Shown piece by piece: positions 30,451-38,338 of a DNA stretch of 64,000 bases. Made by a program: the position numbers and the translations under genes. The DNA comes from Pseudomonas sp. 10S4 (GTDB lineage Bacteria > Pseudomonadota > Gammaproteobacteria > Pseudomonadales > Pseudomonadaceae), in NCBI RefSeq assembly GCF_034344865.1, contig NZ_CP133774.1, positions 5,766,001 through 5,830,000 on the forward strand, read 5' to 3'. Each line of letters starts with the position of its first letter. Position 1 is the first letter of the stretch. A model generated the notes under the pieces. That model was not told the DNA's origin, ran no database searches, and was given only the letters and a program-made list of their open reading frames with translations.

Positions 30451-30517
30451 GTAGGAGCACGGCTCGCCGGCGAAAGCGATTTCAAGGATGCCTTCGCGGG
30501 CAAGCCTCGCTCCTACA
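30451..30517. repeat. REP pair, GTAGGAGCG family
   Basis: GTAGGAGCACGGCTCGCCGG and its near-inverse GCGGGCAAGCCTCGCTCCTA, between nicT and the nucleoside hydrolase. Confidence 0.82.
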
Positions 30518-30549
30518 GGTATTCATTCCAAATTATCAGGTGAGTATCC

Positions 30550-31629
30550 ATGCAACGTTTGATCAAACGCTGTGCCCTGCTTGTCGCCGCCGGCCTCTGC
30601 GCCGGGTCTCTGCAAGCGGCGGAAAAAGTCATCTTCGACACCGACTTCAACGTCCTCAACGATGACGGACAGGCCTTCATCATGCTCGCCCAGCTTCACG
30701 CGCAAAAACGCATCGATCTGCTCGGCATGACCCTGGTCAGCGGCAACGCCTGGGTCGATCAGGAACAGGTTGACGCGCTCAAAGCCGTCGAGCGTATGGG
30801 CGTGGAAAAGGACATCGGGGTGTACTCCGGCGCGGCCTACCCGCTGCTCCACGACTTCGCCACCTACGAGCAGGAAAAAGCCCTGTTCGGCGCCGGTTGG
30901 CCGGGGGCGTTCAAGGCGCCGCGCCCAACCTCCGCCACGCAACTGGTCGCGCCTCCGGATGGCCTGGCGACGCATACCCAACTGCGTAAAGAGACCGCCG
31001 CGCAGTTCATCGTCGACAGCGTGCGCGCCAATCCCCATGAAGTAACGCTGCTGGCGGTCGGGCCGCTGACCAACATCGCGCTGGCGATCCGCTCCGCGCC
31101 AGACATCGTGCCGTTGATCAAACGCATCGTGTACATGGGTGGCGCCCTGGAGATTCCGGGCAACACCACGCCGGCCGCCGAATTCAATTGGTGGTTCGAT
31201 CCCGAGGCGGCGAAGATTGTCCTTCGCTCGCCCATCGAACATGTGATCTTCCCTAACGATGTTTGTGAAAAGGTCACCTTCGATGGCTCGATCTACAAAC
31301 GGGTGATCGCGCAACCGGGACCGATTGCCGACCTGTACAAACATGAATTCGGCCCACTGTTCAGCAAGGACCCGGCGTATCACAGTTTCACCTGGGACAG
31401 CCTGCCAGCGCTGTTTCTGGTCGAGCCGAGCATCGTCACCGAGTCCCGCGACTTGTGGGTAGATGTGGACGCGCAGTTCGGCGCCGATTACGGCCGGGCG
31501 CTGGGCTACAAGAAAAGCCCGCCGGTGGGCACGCAAAAAGCCAAGGTGGTGTTCGCCATCGACCAGAAGAAATTCTGGGATGGCTACGTAAGTCTGGTGA
31601 CCTTGCCGACACCGGTAAAGGGCAACTGA
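30550..31629 (+). CDS. Periplasmic inosine/uridine-type nucleoside hydrolase
   Basis: Calcium-dependent N-ribohydrolase splitting ribonucleosides into base and ribose. It has a signal peptide (MQRLIKRCALLVAAGLCAGSL, cleavage near QAA), so it should act in the periplasm. The calcium motif reads DTDFNVLNDDGQA (Asp30, Asp32, Asp38, Asp39) rather than the usual DTDPGxDDA. The family stretches VTLLAVGPLTNIALAI and RIVYMGGAL, and the distal EFNWWFDPEAA, are intact. Length is 359 residues. Lying 114 bases after nicT, it might free nicotinate or nicotinamide from ribosides outside the cell; that link is inference. Confidence 0.85.
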   Translation: MQRLIKRCALLVAAGLCAGSLQAAEKVIFDTDFNVLNDDGQAFIMLAQLHAQKRIDLLGMTLVSGNAWVDQEQVDALKAVERMGVEKDIGVYSGAAYPLLHDFATYEQEKALFGAGWPGAFKAPRPTSATQLVAPPDGLATHTQLRKETAAQFIVDSVRANPHEVTLLAVGPLTNIALAIRSAPDIVPLIKRIVYMGGALEIPGNTTPAAEFNWWFDPEAAKIVLRSPIEHVIFPNDVCEKVTFDGSIYKRVIAQPGPIADLYKHEFGPLFSKDPAYHSFTWDSLPALFLVEPSIVTESRDLWVDVDAQFGADYGRALGYKKSPPVGTQKAKVVFAIDQKKFWDGYVSLVTLPTPVKGN

Positions 31630-31757
31630 AACCGCTCGCAATCATGAACAAGTGACAGCCTTCGGCGAACCCCTCACAGTGAGCTTGGTCGCACAGGTGA
31701 GCCGCCAGATATTGTTCAATGGCGGTTCAGTCCCTTTTTCTGTCGAGAGCCTTTTAC

Positions 31758-32231
31758 ATGCGCAGACTCCTTGCCCTGTCCCTTTCCTTGCTGTTGCTCT
31801 CACTGAGCGCCTGCGCGCTGTTCCCCAATCGTGATCCGCTGAACATCAACGTGGTCGGCATTGAACCGCTGCAAAGCCAAGACCTGGAAGTGCGTTTCGC
31901 GGTGAAGATCCGCCTGCAGAACCCAAATGAAACCGCCATCGACTACAACGGCGTGGCACTGGATCTGGAAGTCAACGGCCGACCGTTGGCGTCCGGCGTC
32001 AGCGATCAGTCGGGGACGATTCCGCGATTTTCCGAAGCCGTGCTGACCGTACCGGTGAGCGTCTCGGCGTTCTCGGTGTTGCGCCAGACCCTGGGCCTGA
32101 GCCAGACCCAAAACCTCGACAACCTGCCCTACGTGCTGCGCGGAAAACTGGCCGGCGGGTTGTTTGGCACGATGCGGTTTGTTGATACCGGCAAACTGAG
32201 TTTCCCGGGGTCGAGCGCAGCAACCTGGTGA
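31758..32231 (+). CDS. LEA type 2 / WHy-domain lipoprotein
   Basis: Small outer-envelope lipoprotein of 157 residues with lipobox LSAC (Cys19). The water-stress-and-hypersensitive-response/LEA-2 beta-sandwich is recognisable from VVGIEPLQSQDLEVRFAVKI, RLQNPNETAIDYNGVALDLE and ALPLASGVS-like segments (here PLASGVSDQSG). Such proteins are widespread in Pseudomonas and linked to desiccation tolerance by homology; the precise role is unknown. The ATG at 31758 was chosen so that the signal peptide begins MRRLLAL. Followed by a 28-bp perfect palindrome. Confidence 0.83.
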   Translation: MRRLLALSLSLLLLSLSACALFPNRDPLNINVVGIEPLQSQDLEVRFAVKIRLQNPNETAIDYNGVALDLEVNGRPLASGVSDQSGTIPRFSEAVLTVPVSVSAFSVLRQTLGLSQTQNLDNLPYVLRGKLAGGLFGTMRFVDTGKLSFPGSSAATW

Positions 32232-32262
32232 ACAGTTGCTGGATTTTTAGTGACTGACAGGC

Positions 32263-32290
32263 CGCCATCGCGAGCTAGCTCGCGATGGCG
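32263..32290. repeat. Perfect 28-bp palindrome
   Basis: Arms CGCCATCGCGAGCT and AGCTCGCGATGGCG meet without a spacer, between the convergent lipoprotein and nitrilase genes. Related to a REP core (TCGCGAGC); may end transcripts from both sides. Confidence 0.8.
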
Positions 32291-32307
32291 CCAGATCAGT
32301 CAACATC

Positions 32308-33231
32308 TTATGCGGTGAAGCGCACGCCGGGTTTGGCGCGCTCATCGACGCTCAACTCAAACACATCCGGGCGCGCATAGTGCCCGACCACGTCGAAGTC
32401 ATAACGGGCGCGGATCAACTCGTCGGTGTCAATTTCGGCCGTCAGTAAACCGGGCCCTCCCCGCAACGGCCCGGCCAAAATATCGCCCATTGGCCCGACG
32501 ATCACGCTGCCGCCGGCAATCAATGGCCGATCCGCCGGCCAATTGGCGATGTCCACGCCCAACGCTTGCGGCGAGTCCTGCACCTGACAAGCACTGACCA
32601 CAAAGCAGCGGCCTTCATGGGCAATGTGACGCATGCTGACCTGCCACATCTCCCGCTCATCCACCGTCGGCGCGCACCAGACCTCCACGCCTTTGGCGTA
32701 CATCGCAGTACGCAGCAACGGCATCATGTTTTCCCAGCACACCACCGCCGCAAGCTTCCCGACCTGACTGTCGATCACCGGCAGCGTCGAACCATCGCCC
32801 TTGCCCCAGATCAGCCGTTCGGTGCCGGTCGGCATCAGTTTGCGGTGCTTGGCTACCAGCCCGGCCTGCGGATCGAAGTACAGCGCGGCGCAATGCAAGG
32901 TGCTGCCCGCGCGTTCGATCACGCCAATCACCAGATTGGCCCCGGTACGCGCCGACAATCCAGCCAGAGCTTCGGTCTCGACGCCGGGCACATCGATGGC
33001 GTTGGCGAAATAGCGTGCGAACGCCTCACGCCCCTCGGGCAGGCGATAACCGAGTTGCGTGCCGAAGGACTCGCCTTTGGGATAGCCGCCCAACAGCGCT
33101 TCCGGCATCACCACCAGCGCGGCGCCGGACTCCATGATTTGGGTTTCCCAGGAAAGGATCTGCTCCAGTGTTTCACCCTTGCCGCCGGGCAAAGCGCCGA
33201 TTTGCAGGGCCGCAACAATTGACTTGGGCAT
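32308..33231 (-). CDS. Nitrilase (carbon-nitrogen hydrolase)
   Basis: Hydrolyses nitriles to acids and ammonia. The catalytic triad is visible: Glu44 ([14 protein letters not shown]), Lys131 ([16 protein letters not shown]) and Cys165 ([12 protein letters not shown]). The CWENMMPL motif is characteristic of true nitrilases rather than amidases. The start at 33231 ([12 protein letters not shown]) was preferred over an upstream ATG that would add 64 unrelated residues. Length is 307. It is divergent from a LysR gene with 85 bases between. Whether the substrate is aliphatic or aromatic cannot be told. Confidence 0.88.
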   Translation of the reverse strand: MPKSIVAALQIGALPGGKGETLEQILSWETQIMESGAALVVMPEALLGGYPKGESFGTQLGYRLPEGREAFARYFANAIDVPGVETEALAGLSARTGANLVIGVIERAGSTLHCAALYFDPQAGLVAKHRKLMPTGTERLIWGKGDGSTLPVIDSQVGKLAAVVCWENMMPLLRTAMYAKGVEVWCAPTVDEREMWQVSMRHIAHEGRCFVVSACQVQDSPQALGVDIANWPADRPLIAGGSVIVGPMGDILAGPLRGGPGLLTAEIDTDELIRARYDFDVVGHYARPDVFELSVDERAKPGVRFTA

Positions 33232-33316
33232 CGTGATAACTCCGTGGGCAATGAGGTGTTGCTCATTCTCGGCCGTCGCCGGATCATGAATAAAGCCCCG
33301 TTCGCTGCTGAATGAT

Positions 33317-34252
33317 ATGAACCTTATGAATATCGCCACCGTCGACCTCAACCTGCTCAAAGTCTTCGAAGCCCTGCACGAGGAGTCCAGCGCCAGCCGT
33401 GCCGCCCTGCGCCTGGGCGTCACGCAATCGGCGGTCAGCGCCGCGTTGCGGCGTCTGCGGGCGTTGTATGGCGATCAGTTGTTCGTCCGCACCGGCCGGG
33501 GGTTGTCACCGACCCTGCGGGCCAATCAATTAAAACCGGTGGTCAGCGATGCGTTGAACAAATGCCGGCAGAGCCTCGCGATGGTCGATCCGGCGGCCAA
33601 TCATTACGAGGGACGCTCGGTCACCGTGGGCCTGTCGGACGATTTCGAGATGGCCTACGGGCGGCGATTGATTGAAGAAATCGCCCAGCGTGCGCCAAAA
33701 CTGCGGCTGATTTTCCGCCAGACCCACAGCCAGATCGTCGCCCATGCCTTGCTCGACCGCAGTATCGATCTGGCGATCACCGCCGGCGGCTTTGCCGAGC
33801 GCTTGCTCAGTCGCCAGGTGCTGGGCGAAGGGGGTTATCTATGCCTGGTGGACCCGCTCAGCCTGGCCGAAGGACAGCAAACCATCAGCCTGGAAGAATT
33901 CGTCGCGCGGGAACACATTCTGGTGTCATCGGGTGGATTTATCGGGATTACCGATGAAGGGCTGGCGGCGTTGGGACTGAGTCGCCGGGTGTGCGCCTCG
34001 ACCACGCACTTTGCGGCGTTGCCGTATTTGCTCAAGGGCAGCCAAGCGGTGGCGACCATTCCGGCCCATGCCGCGCAAAGCATCGCGGCACTCAGTAGCC
34101 TGGCGCTGCTGCCCTGCCCGCTGGCGCTGCCGCGTTACCCGATCGAATTGGGCTGGCGCACCAGCACGCAGCTTGATCCGGTGGTATTGAAGGTGCGCGA
34201 GGCGATTGTCGCGAGCTTTGCGCAGGAGCTGCCGAAGGCTGCGATCTTTTGA
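33317..34252 (+). CDS. LysR family transcriptional regulator
   Basis: Winged helix at residues 8-68 ([40 protein letters not shown]) and an effector-binding domain behind it, of the NodD-like subgroup; 311 residues. It is divergent from the nitrilase and probably its regulator. The last eight residues (ELPKAAIF) and the stop codon are encoded by the left arm of a palindromic repeat (34224-34302), so its original C-terminus may have been replaced. Confidence 0.88.
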   Translation: MNLMNIATVDLNLLKVFEALHEESSASRAALRLGVTQSAVSAALRRLRALYGDQLFVRTGRGLSPTLRANQLKPVVSDALNKCRQSLAMVDPAANHYEGRSVTVGLSDDFEMAYGRRLIEEIAQRAPKLRLIFRQTHSQIVAHALLDRSIDLAITAGGFAERLLSRQVLGEGGYLCLVDPLSLAEGQQTISLEEFVAREHILVSSGGFIGITDEGLAALGLSRRVCASTTHFAALPYLLKGSQAVATIPAHAAQSIAALSSLALLPCPLALPRYPIELGWRTSTQLDPVVLKVREAIVASFAQELPKAAIF

Positions 34253-34302
34253 TCTTACTTTTTAAGAACAAGATCAAAAGATCGCAGCCTTCGGCAGCTC
34301 CT
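34224..34302. repeat. Palindromic repeat, GATCAAAAGATCGCAG family
   Basis: Arms of 32 bases (34224-34255 and 34271-34302), containing GGCTGCGATCTTTTGATC and its inverse, form a perfect stem with a 15-base loop. The left arm lies inside the LysR gene. Confidence 0.88.
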
Positions 34303-34346
34303 ACAGGGGTTGGTGCCAAAAACGGGAACGGCAGTTCACGTACAGA

Positions 34347-34598
34347 TTATTTAGCGGCCATCAGACGATTGACTTCGCTGCGCACCATGTTGGCGAACTC
34401 GGGCGGCGACATCAGATCAAGCTCGGCGCGAACCCATTCGGCCCATTTGCCTTTGCGCTTGGCCCGCTCACCGAACAACCGCGCGGCTTCGCCCTTGGAC
34501 TTGCCCAGGTTGCTTTGCCAGAGGTCGAACAGACGGGATTTTTCGTCTTCCAGCGCAGCGCGCTCGGCAAGGGGTTTGTCGGCCAGATTGAAGCTCAT
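34347..34598 (-). CDS. Small basic helical protein, 83 aa
   Basis: Not recognised by name. The start at 34598 (MSFNLADKPLAERAALEDEK) follows CAGGAA. The sequence is highly charged and helical (KSRLFDLWQSNLGKSKGEAA, FGERAKRKGKWAEWVRAELD), without a signal peptide, membrane segment or cysteine. Looks like a conserved Pseudomonas hypothetical protein; divergent from a DUF883 gene. Function unknown. Confidence 0.65.
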   Translation of the reverse strand: MSFNLADKPLAERAALEDEKSRLFDLWQSNLGKSKGEAARLFGERAKRKGKWAEWVRAELDLMSPPEFANMVRSEVNRLMAAK

Positions 34599-34762
34599 GG
34601 AAAATTCCTGCTGCGTAAATAGGCGACATCTTACACTGTAGGACGAAATTTCCGGCCCTGGATTTTTCTTCAGGTTGGTGTCGGGATGCAAATTTACTGC
34701 AACTTTTCCAACCCCGGCAGACTCCATTGTTCACTGCCCACTTACCCGCAAGGAGTTACTCA

Positions 34763-35080
34763 ATGGCCCGCAAAACCAACGCACAAGCCGCCGCAGACCA
34801 AATCAAGGATCAGGCATTCAGTGAACTTCAGGCACTGATCGAAGAATCCGACAAACTGCTCAAAAGCAGCTCCTCACTGGTCGGAGAGGAAGCAGAAACA
34901 CTTCGTGGGCAAATCGCCCTGAAACTGCAGCAGGCGCTGGATTCAGTCTCCAGCGTCCGTGAGCGGACCAAACCGGCGGTCGATGCCACTGAAACCTACA
35001 TTGGTGGCCATCCGTGGCAGACCGTAGCGATTTCCGCCGGTTTCGGCCTGGTGGTCGGGTTGCTGCTGGGTCGTCGTTAA
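34763..35080 (+). CDS. DUF883 (ElaB/YqjD) family ribosome-associated membrane protein
   Basis: 105 residues: a long amphipathic helical region (ALIEESDKLLKSSSSLVGEE, RGQIALKLQQALDSVSSVRE), then the DUF883 hallmark YIGGHPWQTVAISAGFGLVV and a C-terminal membrane anchor ending in LLGRR. ElaB/YqjD proteins are tail-anchored in the inner membrane and bind ribosomes in stationary phase in E. coli; they are stress related. AAGGAG lies well placed before the ATG at 34763. Confidence 0.85.
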   Translation: MARKTNAQAAADQIKDQAFSELQALIEESDKLLKSSSSLVGEEAETLRGQIALKLQQALDSVSSVRERTKPAVDATETYIGGHPWQTVAISAGFGLVVGLLLGRR

Positions 35081-35110
35081 TTCCCATGAATTAACTGCAC
35101 ACCACAAACC

Positions 35111-35202
35111 CTGTGGGAGCGGGCTTGCTCGCGAATGCGGTGTGTCATTCAGCATTGATGTTGACTGACACTCCGCATTCGCGAGCAAGCCCGCTCCCAC
35201 AT
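35111..35202. repeat. REP pair, GTGGGAGCGGGC family
   Basis: CTGTGGGAGCGGGCTTGCTC and GAGCAAGCCCGCTCCCACA between the convergent DUF883 and dpkA genes; nearly identical to the copy at 23611. Confidence 0.87.
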
Positions 35203-35216
35203 TTACGATGCCGAGT

Positions 35217-36249
35217 TCAGAGCCCCGCGAGTTCCCGCAAACTTGCCAACACTCCAGCCTCCAAATGAATACCTTCAGCCGCAGACCTGGCGCGCTGATG
35301 ATGACGCCGATCCCCCGGCAATCGCTTGAGCCCGACACCGTGCATCTGCCGTACCAATTCCTGGCTGCGCTCGGCGAAGTTTTGCCCGGCGGCCTTGCTC
35401 GGATCGATCACGATCAGCAGTTGCCCGGTCCACGGTGTCTTGGCCCCGGGATGGTTCGACCAGTCGAACTCGAAGGAAAAATTGCCGCCAGTCAACGCGG
35501 CCGCCAGCAACTCCACCATCATCGACAGCGCTGATCCCTTGTGCCCGCCAAACGGCAGCAACGCGCCACCTTCAAGAATCGCTTTCGGGTCCTGGGTCGG
35601 CTGACCAAGGCTGTCCACGCCCATGCCCGGCGACAAGCGCTCGCCTTTGCGCGCGGCAATCTGTACGTCGCCATGAGCAATGGCGCTGGTGGCCAAGTCG
35701 AAGACAATCGGCTCACCGTCGGCCCGAGGGGCAGCGAAGGCGATCGGGTTGGTGCCAAACAACGGTCGATCGGCACCGTGAGGCACCACGCAGGTCATGC
35801 TGTTGACCACGCTCAAGGCGACCAGCCCTTCATAGGCAAAGGGCTTCGACATCCGGCCAGAGGGCGGCGAAGTGATGGGAGTTGCGGATCGCCAATACCG
35901 CAATCCCGGCGCTGCGGGCTTTCTCCACCAGCAAGGCATGCGCGGCGGCCAACGCGGGTTGGGCAAAACCGTTCGCGGCATCGACCCGGACGAAGCCCGA
36001 GGCGACATCCTCGACCACCGGCACGGCCTGACCATTGACCCAGCCGCTTTGCAGTGTCGACACATACCCGGGAATGCGAAACACACCATGGCTGTGGGCG
36101 CCATCGCGCTCGGCGCCGGCGCAGTTGAGGGCCAGCGTGCTGGCGACATCCGCCGAAGTACCGTGACGCAGAAAGATTTGCTCAAGCAACTGGACGAGTG
36201 AATCAAAATCGAGGGTTTGCGCGTTCGGGTTGACGGGTGTTGCGGTCAT
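35217..36249 (-). CDS. dpkA: Delta1-piperideine-2-carboxylate / pyrroline-2-carboxylate reductase (one frameshift)
   Basis: NADPH-dependent cyclic imine reductase of the malate/L-lactate dehydrogenase (Ldh2) family; makes L-pipecolate or L-proline in D-lysine and D-proline catabolism. It matches Pseudomonas DpkA throughout: RDGAHSHGVFRIPGYVSTL, LAIRNSHHFAALWPDVE, NSMTCVVPHGA, FGTNPIAFAAP, GGHKGSALSMMVELLAAALT. The start at 36249 (MTATPVNPNAQ) follows GGAG. The frame breaks at the G3 run 35841-35843, just after WPDVE. Removing one base gives 343 residues, the DpkA length. A generic malate/lactate dehydrogenase is the alternative label. Confidence 0.85.
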
Positions 36250-36470
36250 CTGAGGCTCCAGTTTTATTATTGAGTTCGGGCTACAGGCTGAAACGGGGTT
36301 GCGCGGCAACCCACAAAACGTCGCCGATTAAGCGCTGTTTTAGAGGGGTCCTGTCAAGCCTCGGAAAAATGATCAGCTCAAGCAATATGTACCGCACTCA
36401 GACTTTGTATCGACCGTACTGTTTTTCCTCAATCCAACTGCCGGTGCTCACGGCACACAGAGGAAAAACC

Positions 36471-37082
36471 ATGACGGCTCCCCCGCTACCGTATTTTTTT
36501 GACGAGGCCGAACTCGCATCCAACGCCAAGCAGCCTGGTGATCGAGAAAAAGCCCTGGCCTTTACCCTCGACGACCTCACGTGGCTGCAGGCGGTTTACC
36601 TCGCCAACCACGCATCCCGCGCGACCAACCTGCCCGGGATGCATGTCCATCGACTGCTGTTGACCGCTGACGCCGGCTCACCGATCACCCTGACCGGGGC
36701 GTTTGTCATGAGTAAACCCGACGATGGCGAAGCAACGCTCTATACGCCATGGAAAGGCCTGATCAAATTCGCCGACATCGCCGACCTCAACAGCAAACTC
36801 GAACAATGGCTGACCGAGCCCGCCGGCAAACGCGAGTTACTGCGATATCTGTCCGTCGAACAGCGTTGCACCGCCCTGGCCGCAAAGACGTTAAGCGTGT
36901 CTACGCAACAAATCGACGGGGCAGTCTTTCAGGACCAGGAAGCGCTCATCGAGCGCAATCAACAACACAACATCACGACGATGCTGGCTGAACTGCTCAA
37001 GCTCCCGACGCTGCAGTCGATGCTCGATACCGTGCTGAAAAACGCATTGACCAAGCGCTTTGCGGCACTGGACCAGCGCTGA
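36471..37082 (+). CDS. Short DUF6543-like protein (toxin-family fragment)
   Basis: 203 residues that resemble the N-terminal part of the large DUF6543 / dermonecrotic-toxin-like proteins of Pseudomonas (YFFDEAELASNAKQPGDREK, VHRLLLTADAGSP, ATLYTPWKGLIKFADIADLN). Those proteins usually exceed 1000 residues, so this is either a stand-alone module or a remnant. The end is not REP-derived and no frameshift was seen. AGAGGAAAAACC precedes the ATG at 36471. Its 3' neighbour is a FecR gene in the same orientation. Family assignment is from remembered patterns and is moderate; function unknown. Confidence 0.62.
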   Translation: MTAPPLPYFFDEAELASNAKQPGDREKALAFTLDDLTWLQAVYLANHASRATNLPGMHVHRLLLTADAGSPITLTGAFVMSKPDDGEATLYTPWKGLIKFADIADLNSKLEQWLTEPAGKRELLRYLSVEQRCTALAAKTLSVSTQQIDGAVFQDQEALIERNQQHNITTMLAELLKLPTLQSMLDTVLKNALTKRFAALDQR

Positions 37083-37280
37083 GCAAGCTTGCCGTGGCAA
37101 TTAAGGCTGCAAAGGTTCTTTTGATCATTTTTTCACTCCATTTGTGGATAGTAGGCGTGCATGTCCTGTTTTTTGGCCCTCACCGGGGAAAATAAATTCC
37201 ACTTTGATGGGCAATTGCCATGACGGATGTTCTCGCCGCCTTACCCGCAAGGTTAGAATGCAGCAAATCAGGATGAGTCA

Positions 37281-38282
37281 ATGACCGAACACTCTCTCTC
37301 GGAAGCCGAATACGACGCCGTCACCGATGCCGCTGCGCACTGGTGCATGCGTCTGCACGCCAACGACTGCACTGCCGAGGAGCGTCAGGCGTTCGAACAA
37401 TGGCACGACGCTCATCCGCTGCATGCGTTCGAGTACGAAGCCATGCTGGAGATCTGGGACGTAGCCGGCGACTTGCCGCGCCCGGCGTCCACCACGCCAG
37501 CGCTGCCCGTCAGACCTTCAACACCGTGGCGCTCCCTGGGTATCGCCGCGGCTGTCTGCGCAGTGGCACTGCCGCTGGCGGCGTACACCGGCTGGAACCT
37601 CGGCTGGCTGCCCAACGCCTACCAGCACTTCGAAACCACCGACAATGTCCGTCAGGTCACCCTGAGCGATGGCAGTCAGGTGGAGCTGAACCTGGGCACC
37701 GAATTGACCTTCCGTAATTACAAGGATGAGCGTCGGGCCACGCTGAAAAAAGGCGAGGCCTTCTTCAGTGTCAGCCATGACATGACTCACCCCTTCATCG
37801 TCAAAGCGGCCGAAGGCAGGATTCGGGTCACCGGTACCCAATTCAACGTCTGGCTGTATGAAGATCAAGTGCGGGTGAACCTGATTGAAGGCTCGGTATT
37901 GGTCACCAGCAATGACACCCTTAACGGGGACGGTTTGCAGTTGGGACCAGCGATGCAGGCGCATTTTCGACACGGCGACTTCATGCCGCAGATCAGTCAG
38001 ACCTATACCAACGACCAATCTCTGGCGTGGCGTAGCGGCAAACTGGTGCTCGATGACCTGCCGTTGAGCGAGGCATTGCCGCTGATCAATCGCTACCTGA
38101 GCAAGCCGATAATGGTGGCCGATAAAAGCACGGCATCGATCCGCCTCGGTGGCATTTACAACATCAAGGAACTCAACAATTTGGTGGCCTCCCTGCCCAA
38201 GGTTTTGCCGGTGTACCTGACCCGCAACGAGAACGGTAACCCGGTGCTCAATTTGATTCCGCAACAAACGCCAAAAAGCTGA
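37281..38282 (+). CDS. FecR family anti-sigma factor, without adjacent sigma gene
   Basis: Inner-membrane sigma regulator of cell-surface signalling. A cytoplasmic DUF4880 domain (residues 8-62: EAEYDAVTDAAAHWCMRLHA, RQAFEQWHDAHPLHAFEYEA) is followed by a membrane helix (about 87-107) and a periplasmic FecR domain (VRQVTLSDGSQVELNLGTEL, TGTQFNVWLYEDQVRVNLIE). The end is STN-interacting-like (LDDLPLSEALPLINRYLSKP). Length is 333, normal. FecR genes almost always follow an ECF sigma gene; none is here. pvdQ lies convergent downstream, recalling the fpvI-fpvR-pvdA-pvdQ area of P. aeruginosa, but it is not clearly FpvR. Confidence 0.87.
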   Translation: MTEHSLSEAEYDAVTDAAAHWCMRLHANDCTAEERQAFEQWHDAHPLHAFEYEAMLEIWDVAGDLPRPASTTPALPVRPSTPWRSLGIAAAVCAVALPLAAYTGWNLGWLPNAYQHFETTDNVRQVTLSDGSQVELNLGTELTFRNYKDERRATLKKGEAFFSVSHDMTHPFIVKAAEGRIRVTGTQFNVWLYEDQVRVNLIEGSVLVTSNDTLNGDGLQLGPAMQAHFRHGDFMPQISQTYTNDQSLAWRSGKLVLDDLPLSEALPLINRYLSKPIMVADKSTASIRLGGIYNIKELNNLVASLPKVLPVYLTRNENGNPVLNLIPQQTPKS

Positions 38283-38312
38283 AGGCCGCGCCCCCTGAGG
38301 GTTGCGGCCTTC
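38283..38312. terminator. Hairpin between fecR-like gene and pvdQ
   Basis: AAGGCCGC and GCGGCCTT arms around a GC-rich loop. On the minus strand it is followed by CAGCTTTTTG, so it may terminate pvdQ transcripts; on the plus strand there is no T tail. Confidence 0.55.
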
Positions 38313-38338
38313 ATGTTCGCTGCCAGCGCAACTGGTTT

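Noticed and set aside
35217..36249. Treating dpkA and the other frameshifted genes as true pseudogenes
   Set aside because: Each has only one or two single-base indels, mainly in homopolymers, and otherwise intact, family-length sequence; decay would normally bring more lesions.
37188..37217. TAAAT upstream of the FecR gene as a second PvdS box
   Set aside because: The CGT at the required 16-base distance is absent, unlike the exact match before pvdQ.
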